Source of the DNA: Diphasiastrum complanatum
Lineage: Eukaryota; Streptophyta; Lycopodiopsida; Lycopodiales; Lycopodiaceae
Reading direction: 5' to 3'
Assembly: GCA_029204225.1 (NCBI GenBank)
Contig: CM055110.1
Location: 37,111,802 to 37,175,801 of the forward strand
DNA: 64,000 bases
Both the position numbers and the translations under genes were made by a program. This document shows, piece by piece, positions 31,090 to 43,719 of this stretch (its first letter is position 1; each line of letters starts with the position of its first letter). The notes under the pieces were generated by a model that had not been told where the DNA came from, made no database searches, and saw nothing but the letters and a program-made list of their open reading frames with translations.

Positions 31090-34075
31090 CTACAGACTGT
31101 GTAAAAACACTTGTAATTCTACAGAATGTATAAAAACACAGGAAAATCTACAAAATTGGATAAACAATGGATGAGGATTAAAACTGATTAGTCGATTAGT
31201 AAAAAGGAGAATAATGCAACACTCCTTGAATGCCTTGACCATCAAACTCAGTTCTACACAGAATCTTTTGTGTGTTTCCAAACTTAATGCTTTGGTAAAA
31301 ATATCTGCTGTCATATCTTGTGTTCTACAGTACTGCAATCTGACCTCTTCGTTGAGAACTTTGCTTCTTACAAAATGATACTTCAGTTCAATGTGCTTAC
31401 TCCTAAAATGAAATCTAGGGTTGGATAATAAGGCAATGGCACTTCAATTATCACAAAATAATAATGTCAGAGCAGATTGATTCAGACCAACCAAATTGCT
31501 TCATTTGTAGCTTGAGAGGCTGCGATATACTCTTATTCAGTGGAAGATAGAGCTATCGAAGATCGCTTGCGATTGTTCCAGGAAATTGGACCATTGTTGA
31601 GGAAGAATGTAAATCCGGAAGTGGATTTATGAGTGTCTACATCTCCTACCCAACTTGAATCTATAAAACTGAGTAAATTGAGTTTGTCGTTGCCGACTGC
31701 TCCATAACAAATGCAAAAGTCCATAGTAGCTCGAAGATATCTCATGACTATGATAAGAGCCTTCCAATGTGTTACACTAGGGTTGGTCATATACTGACTG
31801 AGAGCCTCTGACTGCAAAAGCTATGTCTGGCTTGGTACAGATTATTGCATACATAAGAGATCCTATAATAGAATCGTAAGGATATTCACACATCTGCTCC
31901 TTCTCTTGAATTGTTTGAGGACACTAGTCCTTTCACAATTTGAGATCTGGTTTCATGGGTGAGAGAGCTAACTTGCAATTAATCAGATTATATCTGACTA
32001 ACATATTGTGGATGTACCTCTGTTGAGTAATGTAGCTAATGAAAATACATTCGATACTCTGAAAGTCTAGTTTCTTCTTGAGATCACGAGGTATCTATGC
32101 AAAATAGTACATCCAAAAACTCGTAAGTTTGATAAATAAGGTTTGGTACCTGTCCAAATTTTGAATGGTGTTTTGTCTGAGGGACATTTAGTAGGACATC
32201 TATTCTGAATATAGGTTGTTAAAAACAACTTCAGCCCTGGAAGGACTTCGGAAGTGTCGCATGTGATAACATGCACTTTGCCGATTCAACTAGGGTTCTG
32301 TTCTTTCTCTCAACAAGACCATTTGACTGAGATGAATAGGAGTCACGTATTGTTGCTCAATGTCATTGTTAAGGCAGTACTCCTTAAATTCATTGGAGAT
32401 GTATTCTTCCCCGTTATCTGATCTCAGTGCTTTGATTCGTTTGCCAGTTTGATTCTCAGCATGCTCTTTGAATTGTCTGAATTTGATGAAAGCCTTTGAT
32501 TTCTATTTAAGAAAATAAATAGCTGTTCTTCTTGAGAATAAAGGAGTTTGCATAGGTCCACATATATCCGTATGAACAACATCTAACAGACCTTTTGTTG
32601 CATGCCTATGACTCAATCGAAAAGGAATCCTAGTCTACTTTCCAAAGATGCAGCTATGACGGATAGGGAGATCGACCTTACCAAAAGATTAGTCGAGATC
32701 AAGAACCATGGATTGTTTGGACATATTCAAAACAGATGCATAATTCAAGTGTCTAAAGCGATGATGCCATAGTAATGCTTTATTGACAAGAATAGAGATT
32801 TTCAAAGCTTGACTAGATCAAAATAACAATGTGCCAATCTATATAAGTAACCATGCCTCTTGTTGAGTGCAAGGATCTTATTACTTCTAACAAATAATTT
32901 TGCATTGATTAGCTTCGATTTCTACCTTATGACCTAAATCTATAATTCTACTTACTGATAGCATATTTGTAGAGAGTTTTGGAACATATAAAACCTTTGA
33001 TAGTAGTTTGAATTGATCATGTTGGAATCGCAATCTTATAGTACCTTCACCTTCAATAGTGCGAGTACTATTGTCACCAAGATGAACAAATTTCTTCGTG
33101 CTGTAAGGCGTGTAGGAGTTGAAAATCTCACGTAGATTGGTCATGTGTTGAGTTGCTCCAGAATCAAGAAACCATGAATCATCCAAAAATGTGCTTTGGT
33201 CTTTGACCATAAATGTGCATTCGTCCACTTCAACCTGGGAAGATGATGAAACTATCTCTTCTTGTTGATCAGGTTGCTTGGCTGCATTCTTCGCTTGGAG
33301 AATTCAGCAATCCTTGATCTCATAGTTATTGCACTTGCAATACTTGCAAAATATCTTCTTCTTTTTTTACTATGGATTTGATGATTGTCCTTGACCTTGA
33401 GTCTGTTTCTGATTCGTTTTAGCCTTCTTGGAGCTTTTTTGCCTCTGTCGCTTAGAGCCTTTGTTGACATATAGATCTTGAGAGGAGGAAGTAGACAAAG
33501 TGTCTTGACTTCTTCTATTGTCTTTTTGCAGCAACGTAGTGATAACTCTAGTAAGAGTTAAGTCTGTCTGTGTCGATATGATCATCACCCAGCTCTCATA
33601 TGTAGAGGGCAAGCTTGAAAGCCATGTCATAATTGCGTCTTGATCATCTACGACTAATCTGACAACAACCATCTGTTGCAAGAGATTCTTAAACTGGTTA
33701 ATATGATATTGAAGAGAATCACCATTTGACATCTTGAGTATAAAGTATTTCCTTCGTAGATGTGACTTAGTAGTTATGTCCTTCACATCATATAGTGAGT
33801 TCAGGATGTCTCAAACTTCTTTTGAAGTTTTAGCTTCAGCTATGTGGCCAATTTGAGTATCTGATATATTGAGGATAATAAGCGTAAAAGCTTTACCATC
33901 CTTCGATTTCCACTTTGAGTCTCTGTGTCATCTTCAAGTTTTACTTCTGTACTTGTAACAACATCCCATAACTCGTTGGTGATCAACAAGGTCTTCATCT
34001 TAAATTTTCACAAATGATAATTGGATCCATTCAGCTTGTCTGCGATAAGACCAGCTTTACTTTGAGAATCCATCT
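31090..34075 (-). pseudogene. Decayed Copia gag-pol, reverse transcriptase largely deleted
   Basis: Order on the minus strand: Gag start MDSQSKAGLIADKLNGSNYH (about 34072), Gag body to 33370 with MKDITTKSHLRRKYF, a knuckle-like CKYCKC..DC near 33320, protease WFLDSGATQHMT (about 33160), integrase tail RPSDKTPF-type (32276-32067), then directly the end of the RT (NPSVTHWKAL) and RNase H with SFIDSSWVGDVDTHKSTSG and ALSSTE (31817-31533), finishing with MTADIFTKAL near 31300. The RT core with YVDD is missing, so about 1 kb was deleted near 32060. Many stops and frame changes occur. A close relative lies at 34690-36520 in the opposite orientation. Confidence 0.78.
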
Positions 34076-34689
34076 GGAACTTAGTTTGTCGATTGTATTG
34101 ATGACACTAAGATGTAGTAATGCCAACAACAGAAAATCAATTCTTTGATACTGAAAGGTTGAAAGGAACTGAAGAGTTTGATATCAATTTGATATCGCAA
34201 AAGATATCAAGTATTAAAGAATTTGCTCTGATATCGAAATAGTATTAGGCCCTGATAGATATCACAAGTCTGATTTGATACTGTCGGTCTAAAATCCCAG
34301 ACCCAACGACTTCACGTTGACAGTCAGTCCACTTTGTACATTCATTAACTGTAATGAGAGGGCTGCAATAACTGCAAAAAAAAGGTTGTTGTAGATATTT
34401 TGTAGGATATCAATCCTAGAATCTTCATCAAAAAACTTTCTCTAATTATTCAAGTTTTTGTAACCAAAGTTATCACTTTCAACGATTGTAAGCTAAAGTT
34501 ATCACTTCAAGTATTGTACTCACTATTTGATATTAATCAAAGTACAAACTCTTAGTCTCACTACTGTATTCCTTCATTGAGTATTTGTTTTAATCATTCA
34601 ATTTGAATATTTTATTGTTGTCTGTTGTGCTTCTGATCCTACATCAAGCCTACTCACCAGCTTCCGCTCATTCTCACTGATTTTCGATG

Positions 34690-36520
34690 TGGTATCAGAG
34701 TGGGCTATTCAATAATCTACACATTGTCTACGGATTATCAACCCTTGTTTCTACCAAGACAACGTTCAAGCAAGCACGCAACCAACATTATCTCAAAATC
34801 ATTGTTTCTACCAATGATCTCGCCCAACCAGAATGGATTCATCTACTAGTTCTTTTCTAATCGAAAGACTTGATGGGAGTAACTACCATCTCTGGAAGTT
34901 CAAAATGAAGGCCATACTATCGATTTTCATTGGCTACTCCTTAGATCACAAGGCATACAGGCTCTACATTCTGGAGATAGAAAAATCATTCATGAGCAAA
35001 GATTTCATTTTTGTGAAAGATCGATTTATCAACCACAAGAGGAAAGCTCGAGAAATTTCTGATCTAGGTAGCGAAGAAATTTTTGATCCATGTATCGAAA
35101 AAGATTCCAAGATCGAAAATCAAGAAATCAATACAAACTCAAAAACTGAGCCTGAATAGCAGGGGGTCAAAATTTAGCCAAGAAGATCAAATCGACCAAG
35201 ATAGTCTCCATCCAGATTTATGGATGATGCAGCCTGCTACTTCGTAGGAACCAAATATAGTTTTGGAGGTGATGTCTACACCTAATGCTGATCAATTGAA
35301 AGCAATGATGGACATTGAATTTGATTCTCTGATAGAGAATCAAACATGGATAGTCACTGAGTTGCCAAAGGAAAGAAATGCGATTCCATGCAAGTGAATA
35401 TTCAAGGTGAAGTATGATGCTGAAGGAAGACTAAATCGATACAATACAAAGCTAGGCTGGTTGCCAAAAAATAAATGCATTCCTTATTGAGAATGGTTTT
35501 ATTCCAAACTCAGCAAAATCGAATGTCTACTCAAGTTTGTATCGAATTTCTTCATCATCATCACTCTCTATGTAGATGATACACTATTATTAAATAACAA
35601 TCTGAATCTGATGAAGAAAACGAAATGCATGCTGGCCAAAAAGTACAAAATGATTGATATGGGTCCAGCCCACTATTGTCTCAGAATTTCATCAGTCAAT
35701 AAAGATACCTCACCAACGTGCTGGAAAAGTATGGAATGGCCAACTGCAAACCTAGTCTCTTTCCACTCGACCTTGGACTAAAGCTGTCAAAAGAACAATC
35801 TTCTCAAACTGAGGCAAAAAAGCTACCCGTTTCAATCCATCATCGAATCACTAATGTACGCAATGATCTGCACATGACCAGATCTTGCATATTCGATCAG
35901 TGCACTCAGTTAGTTCCTATCAAATCCAGACGTAGCTCATCGGAAGACACTAACAAAGGTCATGAAGTACATCCAAACAACAAAAACTCTCAGCATCTAC
36001 TACGGAGGCAGCCACACTGCCAACATTCTCGAAGTCTATACAGATGCAGATTGGACAGGAGATGTCGACACCAGAAAATCAACTTCTGGATTTGTATTTT
36101 TATACAACCAAGGCCCAATCTCATGGAACAGCCGGAAGCAGACCTCATTTGCATTATCATCAACGGAATCCGAATACAAAGCTGCCACCAATGCAACCAA
36201 AGAGGCGATCTGGCTAAGGCAACTACTTGCAGACCTAAACCTTGCACAACCCCTTCCTACAATAATCTATTGTGACAATCAAAGCACAATAGTGCTATCT
36301 CTCAATCCAAGATTTCACTGTCAAAGCAAACATATAGAAATCAAGTATCATTACCTTAGAGAGAAAGTGCACAGCAAGGAAGTAGAAACAGTTTTCTACA
36401 GAACAAACTACATGGCAGTAGATTACTTCACAAAGGCTCTATCAAAGGAGCAACATCTCAGATTTAATGATATGTTAAATCTGAAGATCAAAGTTTTTCA
36501 GGATCCACATTAAGGGAGAG
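34690..36520 (+). pseudogene. Internally deleted Copia element (Gag start, RT end, RNase H)
   Basis: A primer-site-like TGGTATCAGAG lies at 34690-34700. The Gag start MDSSTSSFLIERLDGSNYHL opens at 34833. After 35157 the sequence jumps to RT (FDSLIENQTWIV, about 35310; LYVDDTLLL, about 35570). RNase H is well preserved from 35962 (YTDADWTGDVDTRKSTSGF, ALSSTESEYKAATNATKEA) to FTKALSKEQH and a stop at 36513. Protease, integrase and most of RT are deleted. AAGGGAGAG at 36512-36520 is the polypurine tract before the LTR at 36521. Confidence 0.8.
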
Positions 36521-37132
36521 TGTTAGATTTCTTATGCTTAGTCTTAAACAAATCGTTCAAGTAATGAGCATCCTGAAAATCGAAGGCTAACTACATATTT
36601 TTAGACCTTCGCATTTTTTCCATTTAAGATTTTTCGTAACCATTTTTAGGCACCTTAGCCTTTTTCACACCTTACAATTTGAAGTTGACAGTGCAATAAA
36701 CATTTTTCTAAGTTGTTACTTAGTAACCATTTTTAGGTGCCTTAGCCTTTTTCACACCTTACAATTTGAAATTGACAGTGCAATAAACATTTTTCTAAGT
36801 TGTCACTTAGAAAAAGGGATGGTGTTTCGATAAGCATTTTGAAAAGGATAATGGCAGATAGTTTTGAACTCTACTTTAAAACTAGTCTGGATGTAATTGT
36901 CTACCACAGTCATACTTTTGCAATTGTTGACTTTCAAGTACTGTGATTATACATTGTTAACCTTATAGTTTTGTAACTTTGAGTAAAGCTAAAACAATGT
37001 CCAACTTTTACTCATGATATGGACAAAATTAGAGTCACCTAACTTGGCAATGACTACTTGTTGCGACATGGATAACAACTGAGAGTATGTGTAGACACTT
37101 GTAGTTCCCACAGTGATGTCCTTGTTCTAACA
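36521..37132 (+). mobile_element. 3' LTR of the plus-strand Copia relic (612 bp)
   Basis: It starts TGTTAGA directly after the polypurine tract and ends TCTAACA, a perfect 7-bp terminal inversion. It contains an 87-bp tandem repeat (36637-36810). The sequence before the primer site at 34690 does not resemble its end, so the original 5' LTR is lost or replaced. Confidence 0.75.
36637..36810. repeat. Two-copy tandem repeat, 87-bp period, inside the LTR
   Basis: TAACCATTTTTAGG.(A/G)CCTTAGCC begins at 36637 and 36724. The copies are nearly identical, through AATTTGAA(G/A)TTGACAGTGC and TTTTTCTAAGTTGT. Confidence 0.9.
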
Positions 37133-38140
37133 CAGTTGTTGTTTTGGATGGATGCAGGTGAGCATATTCTCCTCAACTCGGAGCTTTTGTTGGTTGTTAG
37201 GTTTGGTTAATATGACCGCAATCCTACGGCCCTACGACTACCCACGGCCACCTTCGACCAAATGGATCGTCAAAAAACCACAAACATACCGCAAATATCT
37301 GTCGTCGCAAACCGCTCTCCATCCACCCACAACTCACCTTCAAACTTCCTCAAACAACCCGTATTCCCCATAACAATTGTATTCCAACGTAGAACCAATT
37401 CTCCCCGTCGAAATCCATAGTCACCGCAAATAACCACAACCCCCCGTAACCATAAATCGTAAACCATAGGGACCACAAAAACTAAATAAAAAAAAAAAAA
37501 ACTAAACACAGAAAAAATCACCAGTACCCAATGGACCAACAAAACGATCCTCAAGTCCCAGACGATTATCCATACGCATACTATAGCATTGGTAACTCCT
37601 CCAAATCCTTGATAAAGATGGCTGATCCTTTCATAAACTAAAACAGAAGATCTCTAATACCATGTGAAGGATTTCAAATCATTCAAGATCCAAATCCATG
37701 TCCCTGATCTTTGGTTACAAAAAAGAGCAAACCAACAATCTTGCCAATGTAGAAAAATCAACATCTACATACAAAATGAGATGCAAACTCTAAGGGATAT
37801 TGATCAAACATGAACCAAAAAATAAAATATAGTTGTAGTCCATACAATTACAATACCCTACTTTATTTCACACGTGTGGAGCCAAAAATTAGCAATAAAT
37901 GGTCATTCTACACATAGAATTGCAAGATAACATCATGAGAGTGCACCAATGAGTAGTAGAACCCAAAGAGAACCATGTATAATGATGAAATGAGAGAGAT
38001 AAGAGAGAAGTTCCCTTTCTCCATGAGTTACAACAATATATAACAAGTAGTCACCCTCCTTTACTCTTGGCTTTGGTTCTTGGTTACAAGTTTCTCTCCT
38101 TATCTTCAAGCATTCACTTTCCATGGCTTGGAAAAGAGAT
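37133..38140. other. Intergenic DNA, nothing recognised
   Basis: A C-rich, Arg/Pro-like stretch at 37200-37450 gives overlapping short ORFs on both strands without known motifs. An A-run lies at 37489-37500. Confidence 0.5.
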
Positions 38141-38355
38141 GCGCAAATACATCTCTATTTGGATGGGTGGTTTAGCTCCCACTAGTCACTTTTGGGTGTC
38201 CTTTCCTATCGTCATCTTAGTTTTCTATTGGTGGTTTTCACATTGGTATCAGACCTTGCCTAAGATGTAGTCTTGGATACATCAAGTTTGAAAGGAAAAG
38301 TGCTTGGATTTATATCCTAGTTTGGAATGCTAATTTTTCAAGGGAGGTTCATGTG
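38141..38355 (+). mobile_element. Copia-type LTR end with primer-binding site, second copy
   Basis: This matches 4167-4400: AAATACATCTCT.TTTGGATGGG, CACTTTTGGGTG, TTTTCACA, then TGGTATCAGACC (38244-38255, one change from the consensus), then AAGATGTAGTCTTGGAT and AAGTGCTTGGATTTA. Confidence 0.65.
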
Positions 38356-38428
38356 TACTTTTCACACGTGTCAGGACATTTCAAACAATGTGAAGGATCT
38401 CCTAAGGTGTGTGTGATTGCACATAGAT
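38356..38428 (-). mobile_element. LTR fragment related to 12893-12975
   Basis: The reverse complement carries GATCTATGTGCAATCACAC, CCTTAGGAGATC and CACGTGTGAAAA in the same order as 12.9 kb. It directly abuts the truncated gypsy RNase H. Confidence 0.5.
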
Positions 38429-40812
38429 CTATCTCTCACAACATACAAGCAATTCTTGCATCAGCTCACCCCATTGAGCCTTTTGACCCCTAAGGTCTTT
38501 TTGATTATAGGAATACTTTAATGGTTGGTGATCTGAGCACACTATAAATTGACTACAACATAAATAGTGTCTCAACATCTTCAACACATGCACAACCGCA
38601 AAAAGTTTTTTTTCTTGAGTTGTATACCTAGTCTGTGCATCAGATAACTTCTTACTCTCAAAAGCAACTGGCCTCCTCTCATGTAGAAGAAATGCACCAA
38701 CCGCATAATCACTAGCATCCACTTTACTGTCTCAAAATCCGCAAGACAGTCCTAAGATGCTTCTTATGCTCTTTGAGTGTTTTACTATAGATGAGTATAT
38801 CATCTAAAAACACTACAATAGACTTTCCCAGATATGAACGAAATAAATCATTCATCGTCTGTTGGAAAATGGCCGGAGCGTTAGTTAATCCAAACGGTAA
38901 CACCAAAAGTTCATAATGACTAAATCTAGTCCTAAAACTCGTCTTAGATACATCTCTTGGATGAATACGAATCTGACAATAACCACTTCGCAAATCAATT
39001 TTAGTAAAATATTTAGCTCCACCCAAACGATCAACTAGGTTGCTCATCCTAGGCAGAGGATACTTGTTCTTAATGGTAACCTTATTCACCCCTTGTAGTC
39101 TACGTACATCCAAAAAGTATCGTCCTTCTTATCCTTAAGAAGAACCGACTCTCCCCATGGTGACTTACTATTCAAATGTGACCCATTTGAAGATACTCTT
39201 CAATTTGTCGAGTCACTTTCTCCTCTTCCTTCAGACTAAACTGATACGGTTGTCGGAAGATAGGTTGACTACCCGAAACTAATTCTATCTTATGATCTAC
39301 TGACCTGGACGAAGGTAGACCATGCAGAAGTTCACTATGAAAAACATCACCAGACTCTTGCTTTAAATCTGCTAACAACTGTTTCTCTTCATGATCATTA
39401 TCTAAATTACAATACTGACTTCCATCATTCACAATGAAATTGCCATCAATAATTGATTTAGTACTATCATGCACATCTGAAGACTCAGAAACAATTTCAC
39501 TTAAGCAAGATTTTAAAACAAAATTGTGAGCTTCATTTATTAATTTCGTCGATGTAATCATCAAAAATTGAGTTTAGCGTCATCTTCAAAAGTTGATACT
39601 GCTTTACCACTAGAATCCATGAACTGTAATTCATGCTTTTTAAAATCAATGTGCAAACTATCAGATTCACTAAAGAACCACTCATAGCCTAAAATTACGT
39701 CCGATTGGCCCAGGTTTAGAACATGGAAATTAATTTTCTCAACATGGCCTTGAAGATCCAGCTCCAATTCTAGAACCATTACATCAAAAACTTCAATATC
39801 TGCACCTGGCGCAAGCTTTACCACATATCTATGGTCACTTGGCTTGGTAGGTACCTGGAGTTTCTACACAAGTTGAGAATTAATAAAGTTATGAAAACTG
39901 TTTGAATCAAACAATACATTCACATCTTTCCCTAACAACTTGCTCCTTACACGAAACAAATTGTGAGAACCAAAAGACAATGTACTGAATTGACATTGAC
40001 AAGTACTATTAATAACATCAATTTCCATTTTACCTACTAGCAAATTAATTGTCGTAAGATTGGATGAGAACTTGTTCTTCAATGGACACTCTTTACCCAT
40101 ATGGCCCGCCTTGCCACAATTAAAACATAACCCTTGTTTAAAGGCATCTCTGACTGATGACTTAGGTTTTTTTCTTCAATTTCTTCCCTGATTTGGGTTT
40201 ATGATAAGCCATTCCTTCAAGTTCATCAAAAAACTTTTTTGACTTCTTCCGCGGTAGAAAATTTGTTGAGCCTTTTTTTTGCCCCTGTTTCCTAGAAGCT
40301 ACCACCGTCTAATCTTACACTTGTGCTATTTGAATGGCATTCTCCAACGAGTTCAAAGAATTGTGCTTGCATTCATTTTGAAAGTCTGTTGGCAACCCAT
40401 TCACAAATTGCCACTTTACATACTTTTTTGGAAAACGCGACACTTTAATCAGAAGGTCTATGAACTCTTGAACCTATGTGGCCAAATTGCGTGACTCCAT
40501 TTTGAGCTCAACGAAATGCCGGTACGAGTCCCTCTCATCCATAGTCATAAATGCTTTCAAGAACACCTCCCGAAAAGCATCCCAAGTGATTGGCTTAAGA
40601 TCCAGGTCTCGCCACCATGACATGGCTTTATCTTCCAAAAACATTAGTACCGAAGAAATTCTCTTCTCCTCAAGTACTCCATGCAGACCCGTTCCACCTG
40701 TTAATCCATGATTCCATTTCTGCGGCTGCTTAAACTTCTTGTCCACCGAAAAAACTTCTGGTTGAAATTCTAAGTGTGACGATACCAATAAAACATCCCC
40801 CAAGAACACCAA
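38429..40812 (-). pseudogene. Decayed Ty3/gypsy gag-pol (Gag to RNase H)
   Basis: Minus-strand order: Gag (40812-40474) with MSWWRDLDL and TWDAFREVFLKAF; zinc-knuckle remnant and protease (40100-39864) with VLFDSNSFHNFIN, where the Asp-Ser/Thr-Gly site is lost; protease end SDVILGYEWF (39824-39561); RT (39564-38724) with [39 protein letters not shown] and the active site [10 protein letters not shown]; and RNase H (38722-38429) with MDASDYAVGAFL and YTTQEKKLFAVV. The RT thumb is deleted between LRILRQ and the RNase H start. Integrase is absent and the body ends at an LTR fragment. Many frame changes occur. Confidence 0.82.
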
Positions 40813-41258
40813 TCAGGATTGAGCACCAAGAACACAATAAGAGAGTGTAGTGGTCGAAACCGTCCCAACCAAACCTAGATTGTCCGATCTAGCCCCTGAG
40901 CACTAGGGAGTATGGCAAATCACAACGACAATAAGCACTTACCAATCTAAAAACATAAAGTTAGCAGACTCTCAATGATCTCTATGGACATGGGTGAGGG
41001 TATATATAGAGAGTAGCACCCACCCTGTCTGCCCATGCACCAAATCCACATGTAAGCGTGCTATCAACCCATGTCTAGCTCCCATGCATGTCCACTGCAT
41101 GTAGGTACCCCTAACCCATAATAGCATAGACCCATGCATAGACACAGTGCATGTACATCCTATCCCATACTAGGATGCAGCACACATGCCTATACTGCAT
41201 GTAGGCATAGCCCATGGTCCTACTCAGCTATTATCTGAATTAGGCATGGCCCCTACAT
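40813..41258. other. Intergenic DNA with short local repeats
   Basis: CCCATGCA and CATGTAGG-type words recur between 41030 and 41220 (CCCATGCATGTCCACTGCATG and similar). No gene is supported. Confidence 0.5.
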
Positions 41259-42250
41259 CTAAGACAGCCCCCCAATGGTACAAACTCCCATTAGGGCCAT
41301 AATCGATATCTCCTTGTTTTGCACTTTCTCTCTCAAATAGTGATATCTGATTTTGATATGCTTGCTTCGAGAATGAAATCTCGGATTGAGAGAGAGAGCT
41401 ATGGTGCTTTGATTGTCACAAAGGATGGTCATTGGATGTGACCTGCACGGTCGATTTTTGCTAGCAGGTGCCTCAGCCAGATTGCCTCCTTGGTAGCATT
41501 CGTGGCAGCAATGTATTCTGATTCGGTTGATGACAATGCTACTGAGGTCTACTTTTGGTTGTTCCAAGAAATTGGGCCTTGATTGTATAAAAATACAAAA
41601 TCCAGAAGTAGGCTTCTGGTATTGATATGGACTGCCCAATCCACATTTGTGTATCCTTCAAATATGTTGGTAGATTGGCTGCCTCCATAACAGATGCTAA
41701 GATGTTTTGTTGTCTGGATGTACTTCATGACTTTTGTGAGTGCTTTCTAATGGATTAGACCTAGATTTGATAGGAACTGGCTGAGTGAACTGATCAAATA
41801 TACAATGTCAAGTTGAGTGTAGATCATTGCATACATCAGTGAGCCAATAATGGAGTGAAATGAATATTGCTTTGATCTTCTATAACCAGGCTCTGGGTGA
41901 CTGGTTCAGCCCGTAGAGTGGCTTGTGGACTTGTATACAAGGTGCTGACGCTTGCTGTTGAGTTCGTATCCCTATGGTTGCGTCATATAGATTTTTAATT
42001 CGATGGTTTCATTGAGGAAAGCAGTCTTCACATTCATCTGGTGAACTTCAAGATCTGTTGCGGCTGCAAAGGAGAGGAGTAGGCTGATCGAAGCATGTTT
42101 GACGACTGGGCTGAAGGCTTCTGAATAATCCAGATCTAGAATTTGGGAAAAGCCTTTGGTGACTAGTCTGGCCTTGTAATGATTGTCTTCCTTCAGTGTC
42201 ATACTTTGCCTTGAATATCCATTTGCATGAAATTGGTTGTGATGCCACCT
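41259..42250 (-). pseudogene. Copia RT and RNase H fragment
   Basis: Minus-strand motifs: SCKWIFKAKYD (about 42220), NHYKARLVTKGFSQ, YSEAFSPVVKHASI, VHQMNVKTAFLNE (about 42010), then RNase H TSGF..ILCDNQSTIALSLNPRF and SKHIKIRYHYLREKV (41450-41300). It is the same family as the element at 34690-36520. RT from YVDD onward is poorly preserved and the frame changes repeatedly. The left part is truncated by the LTR at 42254. Confidence 0.78.
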
Positions 42251-42253
42251 TAT

Positions 42254-43506
42254 TGTTAAAAATTGAATATCAACATAAATATGGCATGATATACTCGAAA
42301 ATGAAGATATGAGCTGATTAAGTATAAATCATGAAGAGGCCTAAAGTCATTTTTCGGGAATATATCTCCTAAGTACTTGCCTTGTAATTAAGGGCAAAAC
42401 CTTTAATAAAAAACACATTACCTTGGATAACCTTTACTAGGTCGTCCACACGAAACGATTAGATATGAAAAGACATGTTAAACTAGAGTAACTTTAACTC
42501 ATAGTTAAGTATACCTTTCATGGTATAATTGAACGTATTTTCAGTATAATTGTTAACTAGACCCTTTCGCGAGAGTGACGCACCTGTTGTTTTAGAGGTG
42601 TGTTTGTTCGTCCCGTAGAACATATATTGATCTCACATTTTAGTCTCAATCATCGAGAGAGAAGAGTTTATGCATATGTAAGAGATTGAAGAAGTGAATA
42701 GAGTTCTGTGAGTTATTCTCTCTTATCTCTGTTCTCCGCACTACTAAGTGTGAGTGATCTTGAGTCTGCTAACAATCTCTAATGCATTACATGAATTACT
42801 CTCTAATCAGACAGACTCTTTAGTGCATTACAGTCATTTGCTATGTATCCGTAAAGCATGCTCTAAAGAACTATCTTAAAACCAACTTATTCGTTTGTCG
42901 CGAATACTTTCTTTTCGGCACTCGAATAACGACTATCTTTGGTTCAGTCTAGCACGATCATTGAATAAAGTTGTATGCATACATATGAGAGGACAGTCCA
43001 TGTCTGAAGAATTGAGTCTTTGATCTGTTTTCCTGATTGGCATTGACATAAGTTTCTAACGTGTTCTAAAACCATTCGTGTTCTTTAACCATCAATTTGG
43101 ACTTTAGTTGTTGAGGACTTCTGTCTAGAAATGAATAGTTCACGAATGCGATTAATTAATTGTCTACACAATCGTAAATACATCGAACAACTCTCGACTC
43201 TTGTTGATACCTTAATCAGCCAGAGTGTAGTACTACTGTACTACTCTGATAACATCTCATCTATAGAACACGTTTCATTCGATTTGATAGAGGCTAGATT
43301 GTTGTTCTGAAATTATTAACATTACATTTCCCAAACCATAAGTAATATTGGTTACTTTTTAATGTCTGTTGACAACCAGGATAACACTCGAAACCACTTG
43401 CCATAATTGTATCAAATACATAACTTTCTAATGTTGTCCTCTATGAGAATGGCATTATTTACTATAAAATCTTATTAACCTTGTTGGTATAGTACGACAT
43501 ATACCA
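42254..43506 (+). mobile_element. 5' LTR of the gypsy element with tRNA-Asp primer site (about 1.25 kb)
   Basis: It starts TGTTAAAAATTGAATATC and ends ..ATATACCA, followed by ATTTT and the tRNA-Asp primer site. This LTR-end layout is typical of plant Athila/Tat-type gypsy elements. The first 120 bp recur at 20846. No matching 3' LTR was found downstream of 51.5 kb. Confidence 0.65.
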
Positions 43507-43511
43507 ATTTT

Positions 43512-43529
43512 TGGCGCCATTGCCGGGGA
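43512..43529 (+). promoter_or_regulatory. Primer-binding site, tRNA-Asp type
   Basis: TGGCGCCATTGCCGGGGA differs at one base from the complement of the plant tRNA-Asp 3' end (TGGCGCCGTTGCCGGGGA), the site used by Athila/Tat-type elements. Confidence 0.85.
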
Positions 43530-43719
43530 TAGTTTAGGAAAGTTATAAGAAATCTGACAAATCCATCTCCATCTCTAGTGTATGTAAGATAGAGAATCCA
43601 GATTAGAACGATACCATAAGCTTAGAGAGAAATTTTTACAAAGACAAAGTGAGAATACTAGTCGAAGAAATCTAGATGAAATCACTGCTCAGTTATTTGA
43701 ACTCCTAATTAGCTTCGGT

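Noticed and set aside
37270-37554. 94-codon hydrophobic minus-strand ORF (membrane-protein-like)
   Set aside because: The hydrophobic run derives from A/T-rich low-complexity sequence and the frame overlaps a C-rich stretch open on both strands.
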